This document shows, in pieces, positions 1 to 5,790 of a stretch of DNA of 5,843 nt; position 1 is the stretch's first letter, and the number at the start of each line of letters is the position of its first letter. The notes beneath the pieces were generated by a model, which was given only the letters and a program-made list of their open reading frames with translations, had not been told where the DNA came from and did not search any database. The stretch is from assembly GCA_020024635.1 (NCBI GenBank), contig JAHHTL010000061.1:1-5843 (forward strand), written 5' to 3'. This DNA is from Ruminococcus sp. (GTDB taxonomy: Bacteria; Bacillota; Clostridia; Lachnospirales; Lachnospiraceae). A program made the translations under genes and the position numbers.

Positions 1-30
1 ACACTATCTTCCCCTGTTTTGTCAACACAT

Positions 31-477
31 TTACAATTGTTCTGAATCTAATACAATAGTAAACGGTCCATCATTGACAAGACTGACCTTCATATCTGCA
101 CCAAATTGTCCTTTTTGAACATTGGACACACTTTCTTTACTTTTCTCTATAATATATTCATAAAGTTCTTCTGCCATCTGCGGTTTTCCTGCTTCCATAA
201 AGCTTGGGCGATACCCTTTTTTGCAGTTTGCATATAGTGTAAACTGAGAGATCAATAAAAGACTTCCTTTTACATCTTCCAAGGAAAGATTCGTTTTTCC
301 TTCCTCATCTTGAAATATGCGAAGTCCTGTCATTTTTCTAACCATTTTATCTGCAATTTCTTTTGTATCTTGATCTGAAATCCCAATTAGAATCAAAAAT
401 CCTTTTTGAATCTGTCCTAAAATTTTATCATCCACTGATACACTTGCTTTGGTCACTCTTTGTATTACAAATTTCAT
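31..477 (-). CDS. dtd: D-aminoacyl-tRNA deacylase
   Basis: Dtd hydrolyses D-amino acids wrongly attached to tRNA (known also for D-Tyr-tRNA and Gly-tRNA-Ala), a cytoplasmic proofreading step. The 148-residue product matches the usual length of about 145. It begins MKFVIQRV, carries the catalytic-site SQFTLYA motif at residues 77-83 followed by a KKGYRPSF stretch, and has the NDGPFT form of the Gly-cisPro motif at 135-140. The start is the ATG at 475-477. An in-frame ATG 12 nt upstream (487-489) is followed immediately by GGAGG, which sits 4 nt before the chosen ATG and is better read as its ribosome binding site. The ATG overlaps the TGA stop of the upstream sigma factor gene as ATGA, so translation is probably coupled. 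It is the last gene seen in the operon, with 30 nt left before the window edge. Family assignment is secure. Confidence 0.95.
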   Translation of the reverse strand: MKFVIQRVTKASVSVDDKILGQIQKGFLILIGISDQDTKEIADKMVRKMTGLRIFQDEEGKTNLSLEDVKGSLLLISQFTLYANCKKGYRPSFMEAGKPQMAEELYEYIIEKSKESVSNVQKGQFGADMKVSLVNDGPFTIVLDSEQL

Positions 478-1109
478 ATTTCCTCCCATTCACTTAATTG
501 ATGTAACAATTTCTCTGCTTTTTTACGAATTCTTTGCAACGTATTATCAATTGTTTTTGGCTTCTTTTCTAAGAGTTCTGCAATTTTCCGATAATCCGTC
601 CCTAAAAGATGCAAATACAATACATGATTTTCCAATGCGCTTAATCGTTCCGTTAATTTTTCAGAAAAAGCTTCTGTAAGTTCTTTTCCAAAATAGATAG
701 TTTCTGGATCTGTTTCCACCTCGGATTCGATTGTATCAATTAAAGGTACTGTTTTTTCTTCCCCTACTCCATGCCTTTCATCATACAAAGACACATAAGA
801 ATTCAGCGGAATGTGTTTCTTTCGTTTTGATGCTTCTATAGCCGAATACATCTGGCGAGAAACACACAAATCTGCAAAACTGGCAAAAGAGGTGTTTTCA
901 GACAGAGAATAATCTCTGACCGCCTTCATAAGACCAATCATCCCTTCTTGAATTAAGTCGTCATTTTCTCCACCTATTAAGTACATTGCCCTTGCTTTTT
1001 TTCGTACCATCGGCTTATACTTTTCCAACAAAAAATCCATAATGTCGGATTCGCCATCTCTTAACTTTTGAATCAACCGTTCATCTGCGATTGTGTTATA
1101 TGCTTCCAT
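474..1109 (-). CDS. sigH: RNA polymerase sigma factor, SigH (sigma-30) type
   Basis: This is a sigma-70 family factor of 211 residues with regions 2 and 4 and no region 1.1. Region 2 shows DLIQEGMIGL at 51-60 and continues through SFASFADLCVSRQ to the KHIPLNSY segment at 98-105. These agree closely with Bacillus SigH as I remember it (DIVQEGMIGL, KHIPLNSY). A variable linker (about 110-140) precedes region 4, with its helix-turn-helix at about 169-200. In Bacillus, SigH directs transition-state, competence and early sporulation genes; its regulon in this organism is not visible here. The position after rlmB matches the Bacillus locus and supports the SigH assignment over other small sigma factors. 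Start ATG at 1107-1109 has AAAGGA 8 nt upstream, overlapping the rlmB stop; the gap to rlmB is 12 nt. The stop overlaps the dtd start. I see no good promoter just upstream, so expression may depend on read-through from cysE. Confidence 0.9.
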   Translation of the reverse strand: MEAYNTIADERLIQKLRDGESDIMDFLLEKYKPMVRKKARAMYLIGGENDDLIQEGMIGLMKAVRDYSLSENTSFASFADLCVSRQMYSAIEASKRKKHIPLNSYVSLYDERHGVGEEKTVPLIDTIESEVETDPETIYFGKELTEAFSEKLTERLSALENHVLYLHLLGTDYRKIAELLEKKPKTIDNTLQRIRKKAEKLLHQLSEWEEI

Positions 1110-1121
1110 TTTGTTAATCCT

Positions 1122-1892
1122 TTAGTTCATACGTTGACGGACAATCTCATAAGCTAACACCCCTGCTGCAACAGACGCATTTAAGGAGTCGATCTCGCCC
1201 TTCATCGGTATACTTGCAATAAAGTCACATTTTTCTTTTACAAGACGTCCTACGCCTTCTCCTTCATTTCCAATAACCAACCCAATCGGTCCGGTCAGGT
1301 TTAAACGATACATGGATTCTCCTCCCATATCTGCGCATACGAACCAAAGACCTCGCTCTTTTAACTCCTCCATTGTTTTTGCCATATTCGTCACTTTAGC
1401 AACCGGTGTATAATTTAAAGCTCCTGCTGAAGTTTTGGCAACTGTAGCTGTAAGACCTACCGCTCGTCTCTTTGGAATAATCACACCATGTGCTCCCGCC
1501 AGATTTGCAGTACGGATAATTGCTCCCAAATTATGGGGATCCTCAATATTGTCTAATAACAAAATAAAGGGATCTTCTCCTTTTTCCTTGGCAAGTTCAA
1601 ACATGTCATCAATAGAAGAATATTCATATGCTGCAGCATATGCAATGACTCCTTGATGTTTTCCTGTTTCTGTCAACTGAGATAATCTTTCTTTTCCCAC
1701 AAAATTTAAAATTGTATCTTGTTTTTTTGCCTCTCTTATAATTGTACGTATAGGGCCATCTTGGCATCCATCCAGGATAAACAATTTGTCAATTGGCTTT
1801 CCGGAACGAAAAGCTTCAAGAACTGCATTTCTCCCTTCAATCAATAACGTATGTTCTTGATTTGATTTTTCATTTCTTTCTACTTCCTGCAT
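1122..1892 (-). CDS. rlmB: 23S rRNA (guanosine-2'-O)-methyltransferase, TrmH/SpoU family
   Basis: This is a SAM-dependent RNA 2'-O-ribose methyltransferase with the SPOUT trefoil fold. RlmB modifies G2251 (E. coli numbering) of the 23S rRNA P loop. An N-terminal substrate-binding domain (about 14-90, beginning LIEGRNAVLEAF) precedes the catalytic domain. All three SpoU motifs are seen: motif 1 NIEDPHNLGAIIRT at 115-128 with the conserved Asn121 and Arg127, motif 2 IGNEGEGV at 207-214, and motif 3 IPMKGEIDSLNASVAAGV at 228-245. The start is the ATG at 1890-1892, which has AAGGAG 6 nt upstream and follows the mrnC TAG stop by one base. The frame stays open upstream to a TTG at 1922, but that would add 10 residues from inside mrnC with no good ribosome site. 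The product is 256 residues, near the usual 245-250. Bacillus has the same order, mrnC-rlmB. TrmH-family substrate is inferred from similarity and context. Confidence 0.93.
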   Translation of the reverse strand: MQEVERNEKSNQEHTLLIEGRNAVLEAFRSGKPIDKLFILDGCQDGPIRTIIREAKKQDTILNFVGKERLSQLTETGKHQGVIAYAAAYEYSSIDDMFELAKEKGEDPFILLLDNIEDPHNLGAIIRTANLAGAHGVIIPKRRAVGLTATVAKTSAGALNYTPVAKVTNMAKTMEELKERGLWFVCADMGGESMYRLNLTGPIGLVIGNEGEGVGRLVKEKCDFIASIPMKGEIDSLNASVAAGVLAYEIVRQRMN

Positions 1893-1893
1893 A

Positions 1894-2343
1894 CTATTCT
1901 CCTTCTTTCCAAAGATTTTCAAGTCCTATTTTTACCAATTCTAAAATTCGCTCATATTCTTTGTTCAAATATAAATATCCGATCAGCGCCTCAAACCCTG
2001 TAGCCCTTCGATAATCCGTAATGGATTGATTTTTTGCAGGTGACACTGATTTTGCATTTCTTCCACGCTTATAAATCTGATGTTCTTTTTCTGTTAAATG
2101 CTCTTGCATTACACGCATCATACAAGACTGTGCCGATGCCTGTACGTAGTGACTTGTCTCTAAATGTAATTTTGATACCTGTTTATTTCCTTTATTGATC
2201 ACCATGCTTTTTATGATCAAATCATAAACACAGTCCCCGATATAGGCAAGAACCAAAGGTGAGTATGACTGTGGATCTACTTTTTTTAAATCCAACACTT
2301 CATTGATGCAATCTTGAAATTCAAAATTTATGCTCTTTTCCAT
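1894..2343 (-). CDS. mrnC: Mini-ribonuclease III, 23S rRNA maturation
   Basis: Mini-RNase III is an RNase III catalytic domain without the double-stranded RNA-binding domain. In Bacillus it trims the ends of 23S rRNA precursors as a dimer. The 149-residue protein fits the family length of about 140. It shows the metal-binding signature LAYIGDCVYD at 32-41 (catalytic Asp37), the RGRN segment at 93-96, and YRRATGFEALIGYLYL at 111-126 with the second acidic site residue Glu118. The first 16 nt overlap the 3' end of cysS, and AAGGAG lies 4 nt before the ATG inside cysS; its TAG stop is one base from the rlmB start. The order cysS-mrnC-rlmB is the one found in Bacillus, which joins a tRNA synthetase to two genes of 23S rRNA maturation. 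Nothing appears to be missing. Confidence 0.95.
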   Translation of the reverse strand: MEKSINFEFQDCINEVLDLKKVDPQSYSPLVLAYIGDCVYDLIIKSMVINKGNKQVSKLHLETSHYVQASAQSCMMRVMQEHLTEKEHQIYKRGRNAKSVSPAKNQSITDYRRATGFEALIGYLYLNKEYERILELVKIGLENLWKEGE

Positions 2344-3734
2344 TTTACTCCTTCACGTGTGTCTTCTAAAACAATTCCTTTCTGAAGCAATTCATCTCTG
2401 ATCTCATCTGCTCTTTTGAAATCTCTTGCTTTTCTTGCTGCCTGACGTTCTTCTATCAACACTTCAATATCTGCATCCAATATCTCCTCTTCTGTATCAA
2501 TGATAATTCCAAGAACGTCTGTAAGTTTTACAAGAAGTGCATAAACACCTTCAAGGTATTCTTTTGATGATTCTCCATTGGCTGTTGTATTTGCATATTT
2601 GACAAGATCAAAAATTGCTGAAATTGCATCTGCGGTATTAAAATCATCATCCATAGCATGTTCAAATGCTTCCACATACTCGTTTGTTTTTACAAATATC
2701 TGCTGCTCTTCCTGTGTCATATTCTCTTTATTTGCATTCGAACGAAGGAACTTCAGATTTTTTGCTGCTGTAAGGATACGATCAAGTCCTGTCCCTGCTG
2801 CCTGCATAAGATCTGCACTAAAATTAAGAGGGCTTCTATAATGGGCACTGAGCATAAAGAAACGTAATACTTGAAGATCATATTTCTCACCAATCTCTCT
2901 TACCGTAAAGAAATTTCCGAGTGATTTTGACATCTTACGATTGTCGATATTTAAAAATCCATTGTGAAGCCAGTATTTTGCAAACTCTTTCCCATTTGCA
3001 GCCTCGCTTTGCGCGATTTCATTTTCATGATGTGGGAAGATCAGATCTTCTCCACCTGCATGAATGTCAATTTGTTCCCCTAAATATTTTTTTGACATAA
3101 CAGAGCACTCTATGTGCCAGCCTGGGCGTCCTTCACTCCATGGAGATTTCCAAGCTGGTTCTCCTTCCTTTTTCGGTTTCCAAAGGACAAAATCCAAGGA
3201 ATCTTCCTTTTCATCTACTCCACTTACAAGGAGAGCGCGTCCACCTGACTGAAGATCATCCAAATTTTTATGAGAAAGTTTTCCATATTCTTTAAAAGTT
3301 CTTGTTCGGAAATATACCGTTCCGTTTTTCTCATATGCATAGCCTTTGTCAATCAGTGACTGGATCATTTCGACCATCCCACAAATCTCCTCTGTTGCCA
3401 ATGGATTTTTGGTGGCTGGCTTAATGTTCATTGCATTCATATCTTTGATACATTCTGCAATATATCTTTGTGCAACTTCTTGTGCAGAGATTCCTTCCTC
3501 AATTGATTTTTTAATAATCTTATCATCCACATCCGTGAAATTTGATACAAAATTCACTTCATATCCTTTGTATTCAAAATAGCGTCTTACGGTGTCAAAT
3601 ACAATCATCGGTCTTGCATTTCCAATGTGAATATAGTTGTATACTGTAGGTCCGCAGACATACATCTTTACTTTTCCTTCCTCTAACGGAACAAATTCTT
3701 CTTTTCGTTTTGATAATGTATTATACAGTCTCAT
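2328..3734 (-). CDS. cysS: Cysteinyl-tRNA synthetase
   Basis: CysS is a class I synthetase that attaches cysteine to tRNA-Cys using ATP in the cytoplasm. The 468-residue length is typical. The HIGH-type signature appears as HIGNARP at 36-42 and the KMSKS loop at 267-271. The four residues that bind the active-site zinc, which selects the cysteine thiol, are in place: Cys27 (YVCGPTVYNY), Cys210 (WHIECSVMS), His235 and Glu239 (IFPHHENEIAQSEA). The helical C-terminal domain ends GVKWKRA. The gene overlaps cysE by 14 nt, with GAGGAG 10 nt before its ATG, and overlaps mrnC by 16 nt. Together with cysE it lies behind a T-box that appears to sense uncharged tRNA-Cys, the product of low CysS activity or low cysteine, so the leader makes a direct feedback loop. 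Confidence 0.98.
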   Translation of the reverse strand: MRLYNTLSKRKEEFVPLEEGKVKMYVCGPTVYNYIHIGNARPMIVFDTVRRYFEYKGYEVNFVSNFTDVDDKIIKKSIEEGISAQEVAQRYIAECIKDMNAMNIKPATKNPLATEEICGMVEMIQSLIDKGYAYEKNGTVYFRTRTFKEYGKLSHKNLDDLQSGGRALLVSGVDEKEDSLDFVLWKPKKEGEPAWKSPWSEGRPGWHIECSVMSKKYLGEQIDIHAGGEDLIFPHHENEIAQSEAANGKEFAKYWLHNGFLNIDNRKMSKSLGNFFTVREIGEKYDLQVLRFFMLSAHYRSPLNFSADLMQAAGTGLDRILTAAKNLKFLRSNANKENMTQEEQQIFVKTNEYVEAFEHAMDDDFNTADAISAIFDLVKYANTTANGESSKEYLEGVYALLVKLTDVLGIIIDTEEEILDADIEVLIEERQAARKARDFKRADEIRDELLQKGIVLEDTREGVKWKRA

Positions 3735-4494
3735 TTTTTGTCTTCTCCTCTTTTTGTCGTTCTCGCTTTTCTTGTTCTATTTTTGCTCTACATTCTTTAC
3801 ATTTCTTTTGCATTTCATAAGAACCATCTTCCATTTCTGCCATACAGAACATGTGTCTTTCCATTTCTTTTAAATCTTCTAACAACTGAAAATTAGCAAT
3901 TTGAAGTTCCTTAATGTCGTTTAATGTTGGGTTTGGAAGATCCACTTGATTCATATCACTTCGTGGTACTTTTTCATTTTCTCGTTTCACAATACGACCC
4001 GGAACTCCTACCACCGTACAATTGGGAGGAACAGCTTCTAATACCACGGATCCCGCTCCAATCTTAGAGTTCTTACCGATGGTAAAAGATCCAAGTATTT
4101 TCGCCCCTGCACTAACCATTACATTATCTTCCAAGGTAGGGTGTCTCTTTCCTTTTTCTTTTCCTGTACCGCCAAGTGTAACCCCTTGATATAGCGTCAC
4201 ATTATCTCCAAGTACTGCTGTTTCTCCGATAATAACGCCACTTCCATGATCGATAAAAAGTCCTTTTCCAATGGTTGCACCTGGATGAATCTCGATTCCC
4301 GTTTTTCTTGTTGCCCTTTGGGAAATCCATCTTGCAAGAAAATAATGTTTCCTCAAATACAATTTATGGGCAACTCTATAATGCAAGATTACTTTAAAAC
4401 TTGGATAAAGGAGTACTTCCATATTGGATTTAATGGCAGGATCTCTCTCTTTCACTACCTGTATTTCGCTTTTGATGTATGAATATATTCCCAT
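3721..4494 (-). CDS. cysE: Serine O-acetyltransferase with a charged, Cys-containing C-terminal tail
   Basis: CysE makes O-acetyl-L-serine from acetyl-CoA and serine, the committed step of cysteine synthesis. Residues about 66-170 form the left-handed beta helix of hexapeptide repeats. These begin IEIHPGATIGKG, carry the catalytic DHGSG segment with His83, then GGTGKEKGKRHP with His118, and end AGVPARIV-like as VGVPGRIV (162-169). The N-terminal helical part is short, as in other Gram-positive CysE proteins. Beyond about residue 175 a long hydrophilic tail follows, probably helical from 190 on, with Cys217, Cys232 and Cys235 and a Lys/Glu-rich end. At 257 residues it is about 40 longer than Bacillus CysE (about 217). 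The end (NETV) lacks the terminal Ile that E. coli CysE uses to dock in CysK. AGGAGG lies 4 nt before the ATG. It is the first gene behind the cysteine T-box and overlaps cysS by 14 nt. Confidence 0.96.
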   Translation of the reverse strand: MGIYSYIKSEIQVVKERDPAIKSNMEVLLYPSFKVILHYRVAHKLYLRKHYFLARWISQRATRKTGIEIHPGATIGKGLFIDHGSGVIIGETAVLGDNVTLYQGVTLGGTGKEKGKRHPTLEDNVMVSAGAKILGSFTIGKNSKIGAGSVVLEAVPPNCTVVGVPGRIVKRENEKVPRSDMNQVDLPNPTLNDIKELQIANFQLLEDLKEMERHMFCMAEMEDGSYEMQKKCKECRAKIEQEKRERQKEEKTKNETV

Positions 4495-4532
4495 AACTCC
4501 TCCTCTCAGAATACGTTTGTATGCAATTTTGT

Positions 4533-4567
4533 AAAAAAAACTCCGCCTCTTATAAAGAGACGAAGTT
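4533..4567 (-). terminator. T-box-controlled intrinsic terminator before cysE
   Basis: Arms at 4557-4567 and 4539-4549 form an 11-bp stem (AACTTCGTCTC with GAGGCGGAGTT, including two G-U pairs) around a 7-nt loop. A run of T continues from the arm through 4533 on the minus strand. The 5' arm shares 4557-4562 with the 3' side of the antiterminator, so the two folds exclude each other. That is the expected T-box switch: charged tRNA leads to termination and uncharged tRNA to read-through. Confidence 0.93.
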
Positions 4568-4782
4568 ATATCCGCGGTTCCACTCTAATAAAAGAATCTA
4601 TATCTTTCACTTTCTTGCCTATAACGTACACAATACGTATTCTGCTATTTTGCCAATGCCTTTTCACAGAATCAGCTCATGGACGCACTTCACAGACTTC
4701 TTTCTTAAGATTACTTTCAGCCAATGATAACCTTTCTCTGTAAGATGTCTATCTGCTACTCTTTCCAATCACAGCCTTTATC
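4533..4782 (-). promoter_or_regulatory. T-box riboswitch leader, tRNA-Cys specific, upstream of cysE
   Basis: This leader occupies most of the 333-nt gap between ispF and cysE. The T-box sequence AGAGTGGAACCGCGG is at 4572-4586. Stem I is supported by GGCT/AGC at the base (4773-4776 with 4675-4677), TGGA/TCCA (4764-4767 with 4680-4683), GCAGAT/GTCTGT (4751-4756 with 4692-4697), CTTA/TAAG, and a distal GGTTAT/GTAATC hairpin near an AGAGA bulge. The specifier loop, with AGTA on one side and GAA on the other, holds TGC (4685-4687), a Cys codon followed by a purine. The bulge TGGA pairs with a 3' end of UCCA, matching U73 of tRNA-Cys. Uncharged tRNA-Cys would stabilise an antiterminator (about 4556-4586: AGAG, bulge, GCG paired with CGT, CTCT) and so allow cysE transcription. 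The 5' end is estimated from the promoter. Confidence 0.95.
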
Positions 4783-4788
4783 AAATAT

Positions 4789-4817
4789 ATAGTATGAAAA
4801 TTCAGACCATTTGTCAA
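4789..4817 (-). promoter_or_regulatory. Sigma-A-type promoter for the cysE operon
   Basis: The -35 box is a perfect TTGACA (4812-4817), the spacer is 17 bp, and the -10 box is TACTAT (4789-4794). Transcription should begin near 4782, just before the first T-box stem. The -35 box lies only 10 nt past the ispF stop codon, and I see no terminator between ispF and this promoter. Confidence 0.88.
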
Positions 4818-4827
4818 CTGCTTTCTT

Positions 4828-5370
4828 TTACAAATGCCCCTTGCAACCACTACATGTGCCAGCCCCTGCACATGTCACATCATAACTGGCATAATTTGTA
4901 ATCTTCTCTAGGGCACAGATGGCATTTGCTGAAATTCCTTGCCCATTCCCGGTAAAACCAAGCCCTTCTTCTGTTGTGGCTTTCACGTTGATCTGATCGA
5001 TTGAGATTTTTAATGCTTTCGCTATATTTTCACACATAGTATCAATATAAGGACGCATCTTAGGTTTTTGGGCAATAATCGTGGCATCAATATTTTCAAT
5101 GATGAATCCTTTTTCATCCAATAGTTCGGCCACATATTGTAAAAGTTTTATACTAGAAATCCCTTTATACAAAGGATCTGTATCTGGAAAATGCTTTCCA
5201 ATATCTCCTAGTGCAGCTGCTCCTAATAGTGCATCCATAATGGCATGGAGCAAAACATCCGCATCTGAATGCCCCAAAAGTCCTTTCTCAAACGGAATGT
5301 TTACTCCACCAAGAATCAATGCTCGATCTTCAACAAGCTTATGTACATCATATCCCATTCCAACGCGCAT
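4828..5370 (-). CDS. ispF: 2-C-methyl-D-erythritol 2,4-cyclodiphosphate synthase with a Cys-rich tail
   Basis: IspF converts CDP-methylerythritol 2-phosphate into the cyclic diphosphate, releasing CMP, in the MEP pathway to isoprenoids. It works as a trimer with metal at the subunit interface. The metal ligands Asp8, His10 and His42 (GYDVH, ADVLLH) are present, as are HSDAD at 34-38, Asp56 in AALGDIGK, and the KATTEEGLGFTG segment at 130-141 with Thr132 and Glu135. The family domain ends near residue 157, as in the 159-residue E. coli protein. About 23 further residues follow, ending in CAGAGTCSGCKGHL with Cys167, Cys173 and Cys176 (C-x5-C-x2-C). GGAGG lies 6 nt before the ATG and the upstream small gene ends 21 nt away, so the two are probably cotranscribed. 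In Bacillus, ispF also precedes the cysE-cysS cluster, but with ispD before it and gltX after it; neither is seen here. Confidence 0.96.
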   Translation of the reverse strand: MRVGMGYDVHKLVEDRALILGGVNIPFEKGLLGHSDADVLLHAIMDALLGAAALGDIGKHFPDTDPLYKGISSIKLLQYVAELLDEKGFIIENIDATIIAQKPKMRPYIDTMCENIAKALKISIDQINVKATTEEGLGFTGNGQGISANAICALEKITNYASYDVTCAGAGTCSGCKGHL

Positions 5371-5391
5371 GATCGTCCTCCTTTTGCATTT

Positions 5392-5667
5392 TTATAATTC
5401 TTCTTTTTCTTCGATTTCTTCTGTCTCCACTAAATCTTCTGTCTTGTCCGTAGAACCATAGAGTTCTTCCTTTCGTATTTTAAGAACGTTTCTTAAGGCA
5501 CTTCCTGCATAAGCAAGTCCAATTACTGCAAATATAGGACCCAAAACGGATCCAAGCGCTATATTTCCTACTCCATCAAAAACGGCTTGCTTAAACAGAG
5601 AAATTCCTAAGAAAGCCAAGTACCCTCCTATTACGATTCTAAGTGCATGCTTTGCTTTTATGTTCAT
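5392..5667 (-). CDS. Small two-span membrane protein with acidic C-terminal tail, function unknown
   Basis: I do not recognise this 91-residue protein. It has a short basic N-terminus (NIKAKHALR), a hydrophobic segment at about 9-25, a Gly-rich loop, and a second hydrophobic segment at about 36-58. A basic stretch follows (RNVLKIRK, 59-66), then a tail from 72 on in which about half of the residues are Asp or Glu. By the positive-inside rule, both ends should face the cytoplasm. No signal peptide cleavage site or catalytic motif is evident. GGAGG lies 10 nt before the ATG, and a promoter is found about 40 nt upstream. It is the first gene of a likely two-gene unit with ispF, 21 nt away. The coding call rests on the ribosome site, promoter, plausible membrane topology and tight spacing; any tie to isoprenoid metabolism is only a guess from position. 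Confidence 0.82.
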   Translation of the reverse strand: MNIKAKHALRIVIGGYLAFLGISLFKQAVFDGVGNIALGSVLGPIFAVIGLAYAGSALRNVLKIRKEELYGSTDKTEDLVETEEIEEKEEL

Positions 5668-5703
5668 TTTCGTATTTCCTCCATATCTGATTCTTACGGA
5701 CTC

Positions 5704-5732
5704 ATTCTAACATAGATTACAACAATTGGAAA
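5704..5732 (-). promoter_or_regulatory. Likely sigma-A promoter for the small membrane protein gene and ispF
   Basis: The -35 box TTTCCA (5727-5732, 4 of 6 consensus) and -10 box TAGAAT (5704-5709, 5 of 6) are separated by 17 bp, and a TG one base before the -10 makes it an extended -10 type. It lies between the tRNA terminator and the ribosome site of the 91-residue gene, giving a short leader of about 30 nt. Confidence 0.65.
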
Positions 5733-5756
5733 GACTCTATTCCTATCCGTGAATCA

Positions 5757-5786
5757 CAAAAGATCCACAGACTACTCTGTGGATCT
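5757..5786 (-). terminator. Intrinsic terminator after tRNA-Met
   Basis: A perfect 10-bp inverted repeat (AGATCCACAG and CTGTGGATCT, at 5777-5786 and 5761-5770) encloses a 6-nt loop, AGTAGT on the minus strand. It is followed by a short T run (TCTTTTG). It begins 4 nt after the tRNA 3' end, so it would end the tRNA transcript. The T run is short, but the stem is strong. No T run follows on the other strand. Confidence 0.82.
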
Positions 5787-5790
5787 GTAA

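Noticed and set aside
478..489. Upstream dtd start at ATG 487-489
   Set aside because: The bases after this ATG are GGAGG, the ribosome site for the ATG at 477; homologues begin MKFVIQRV or MRxVxQRV, without the four extra residues.
1893..1922. Longer rlmB form from TTG at 1922 (10 extra residues)
   Set aside because: The extension overlaps mrnC, starts with TTG and lacks a ribosome site, while the ATG at 1892 has AAGGAG at ideal spacing.
2578..3873. Several plus-strand open frames of 60-90 codons opposite cysS and cysE
   Set aside because: They are antisense to strongly conserved genes, have no clear ribosome sites, and their translations (Ser/Phe/Cys-rich) match no family.
4632..4641. Perfect 10-bp palindrome AATACGTATT between the T-box Stem I and antiterminator
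   Set aside because: It lies inside the transcribed leader linker and is short and AT-rich; no second copy near the promoter suggests an operator.
5081..5461. 126-codon plus-strand open frame opposite ispF and the small membrane gene
   Set aside because: It crosses two genes on the other strand, is Ser/Pro-rich in an antisense-like way, and has no ribosome site or recognisable motif.
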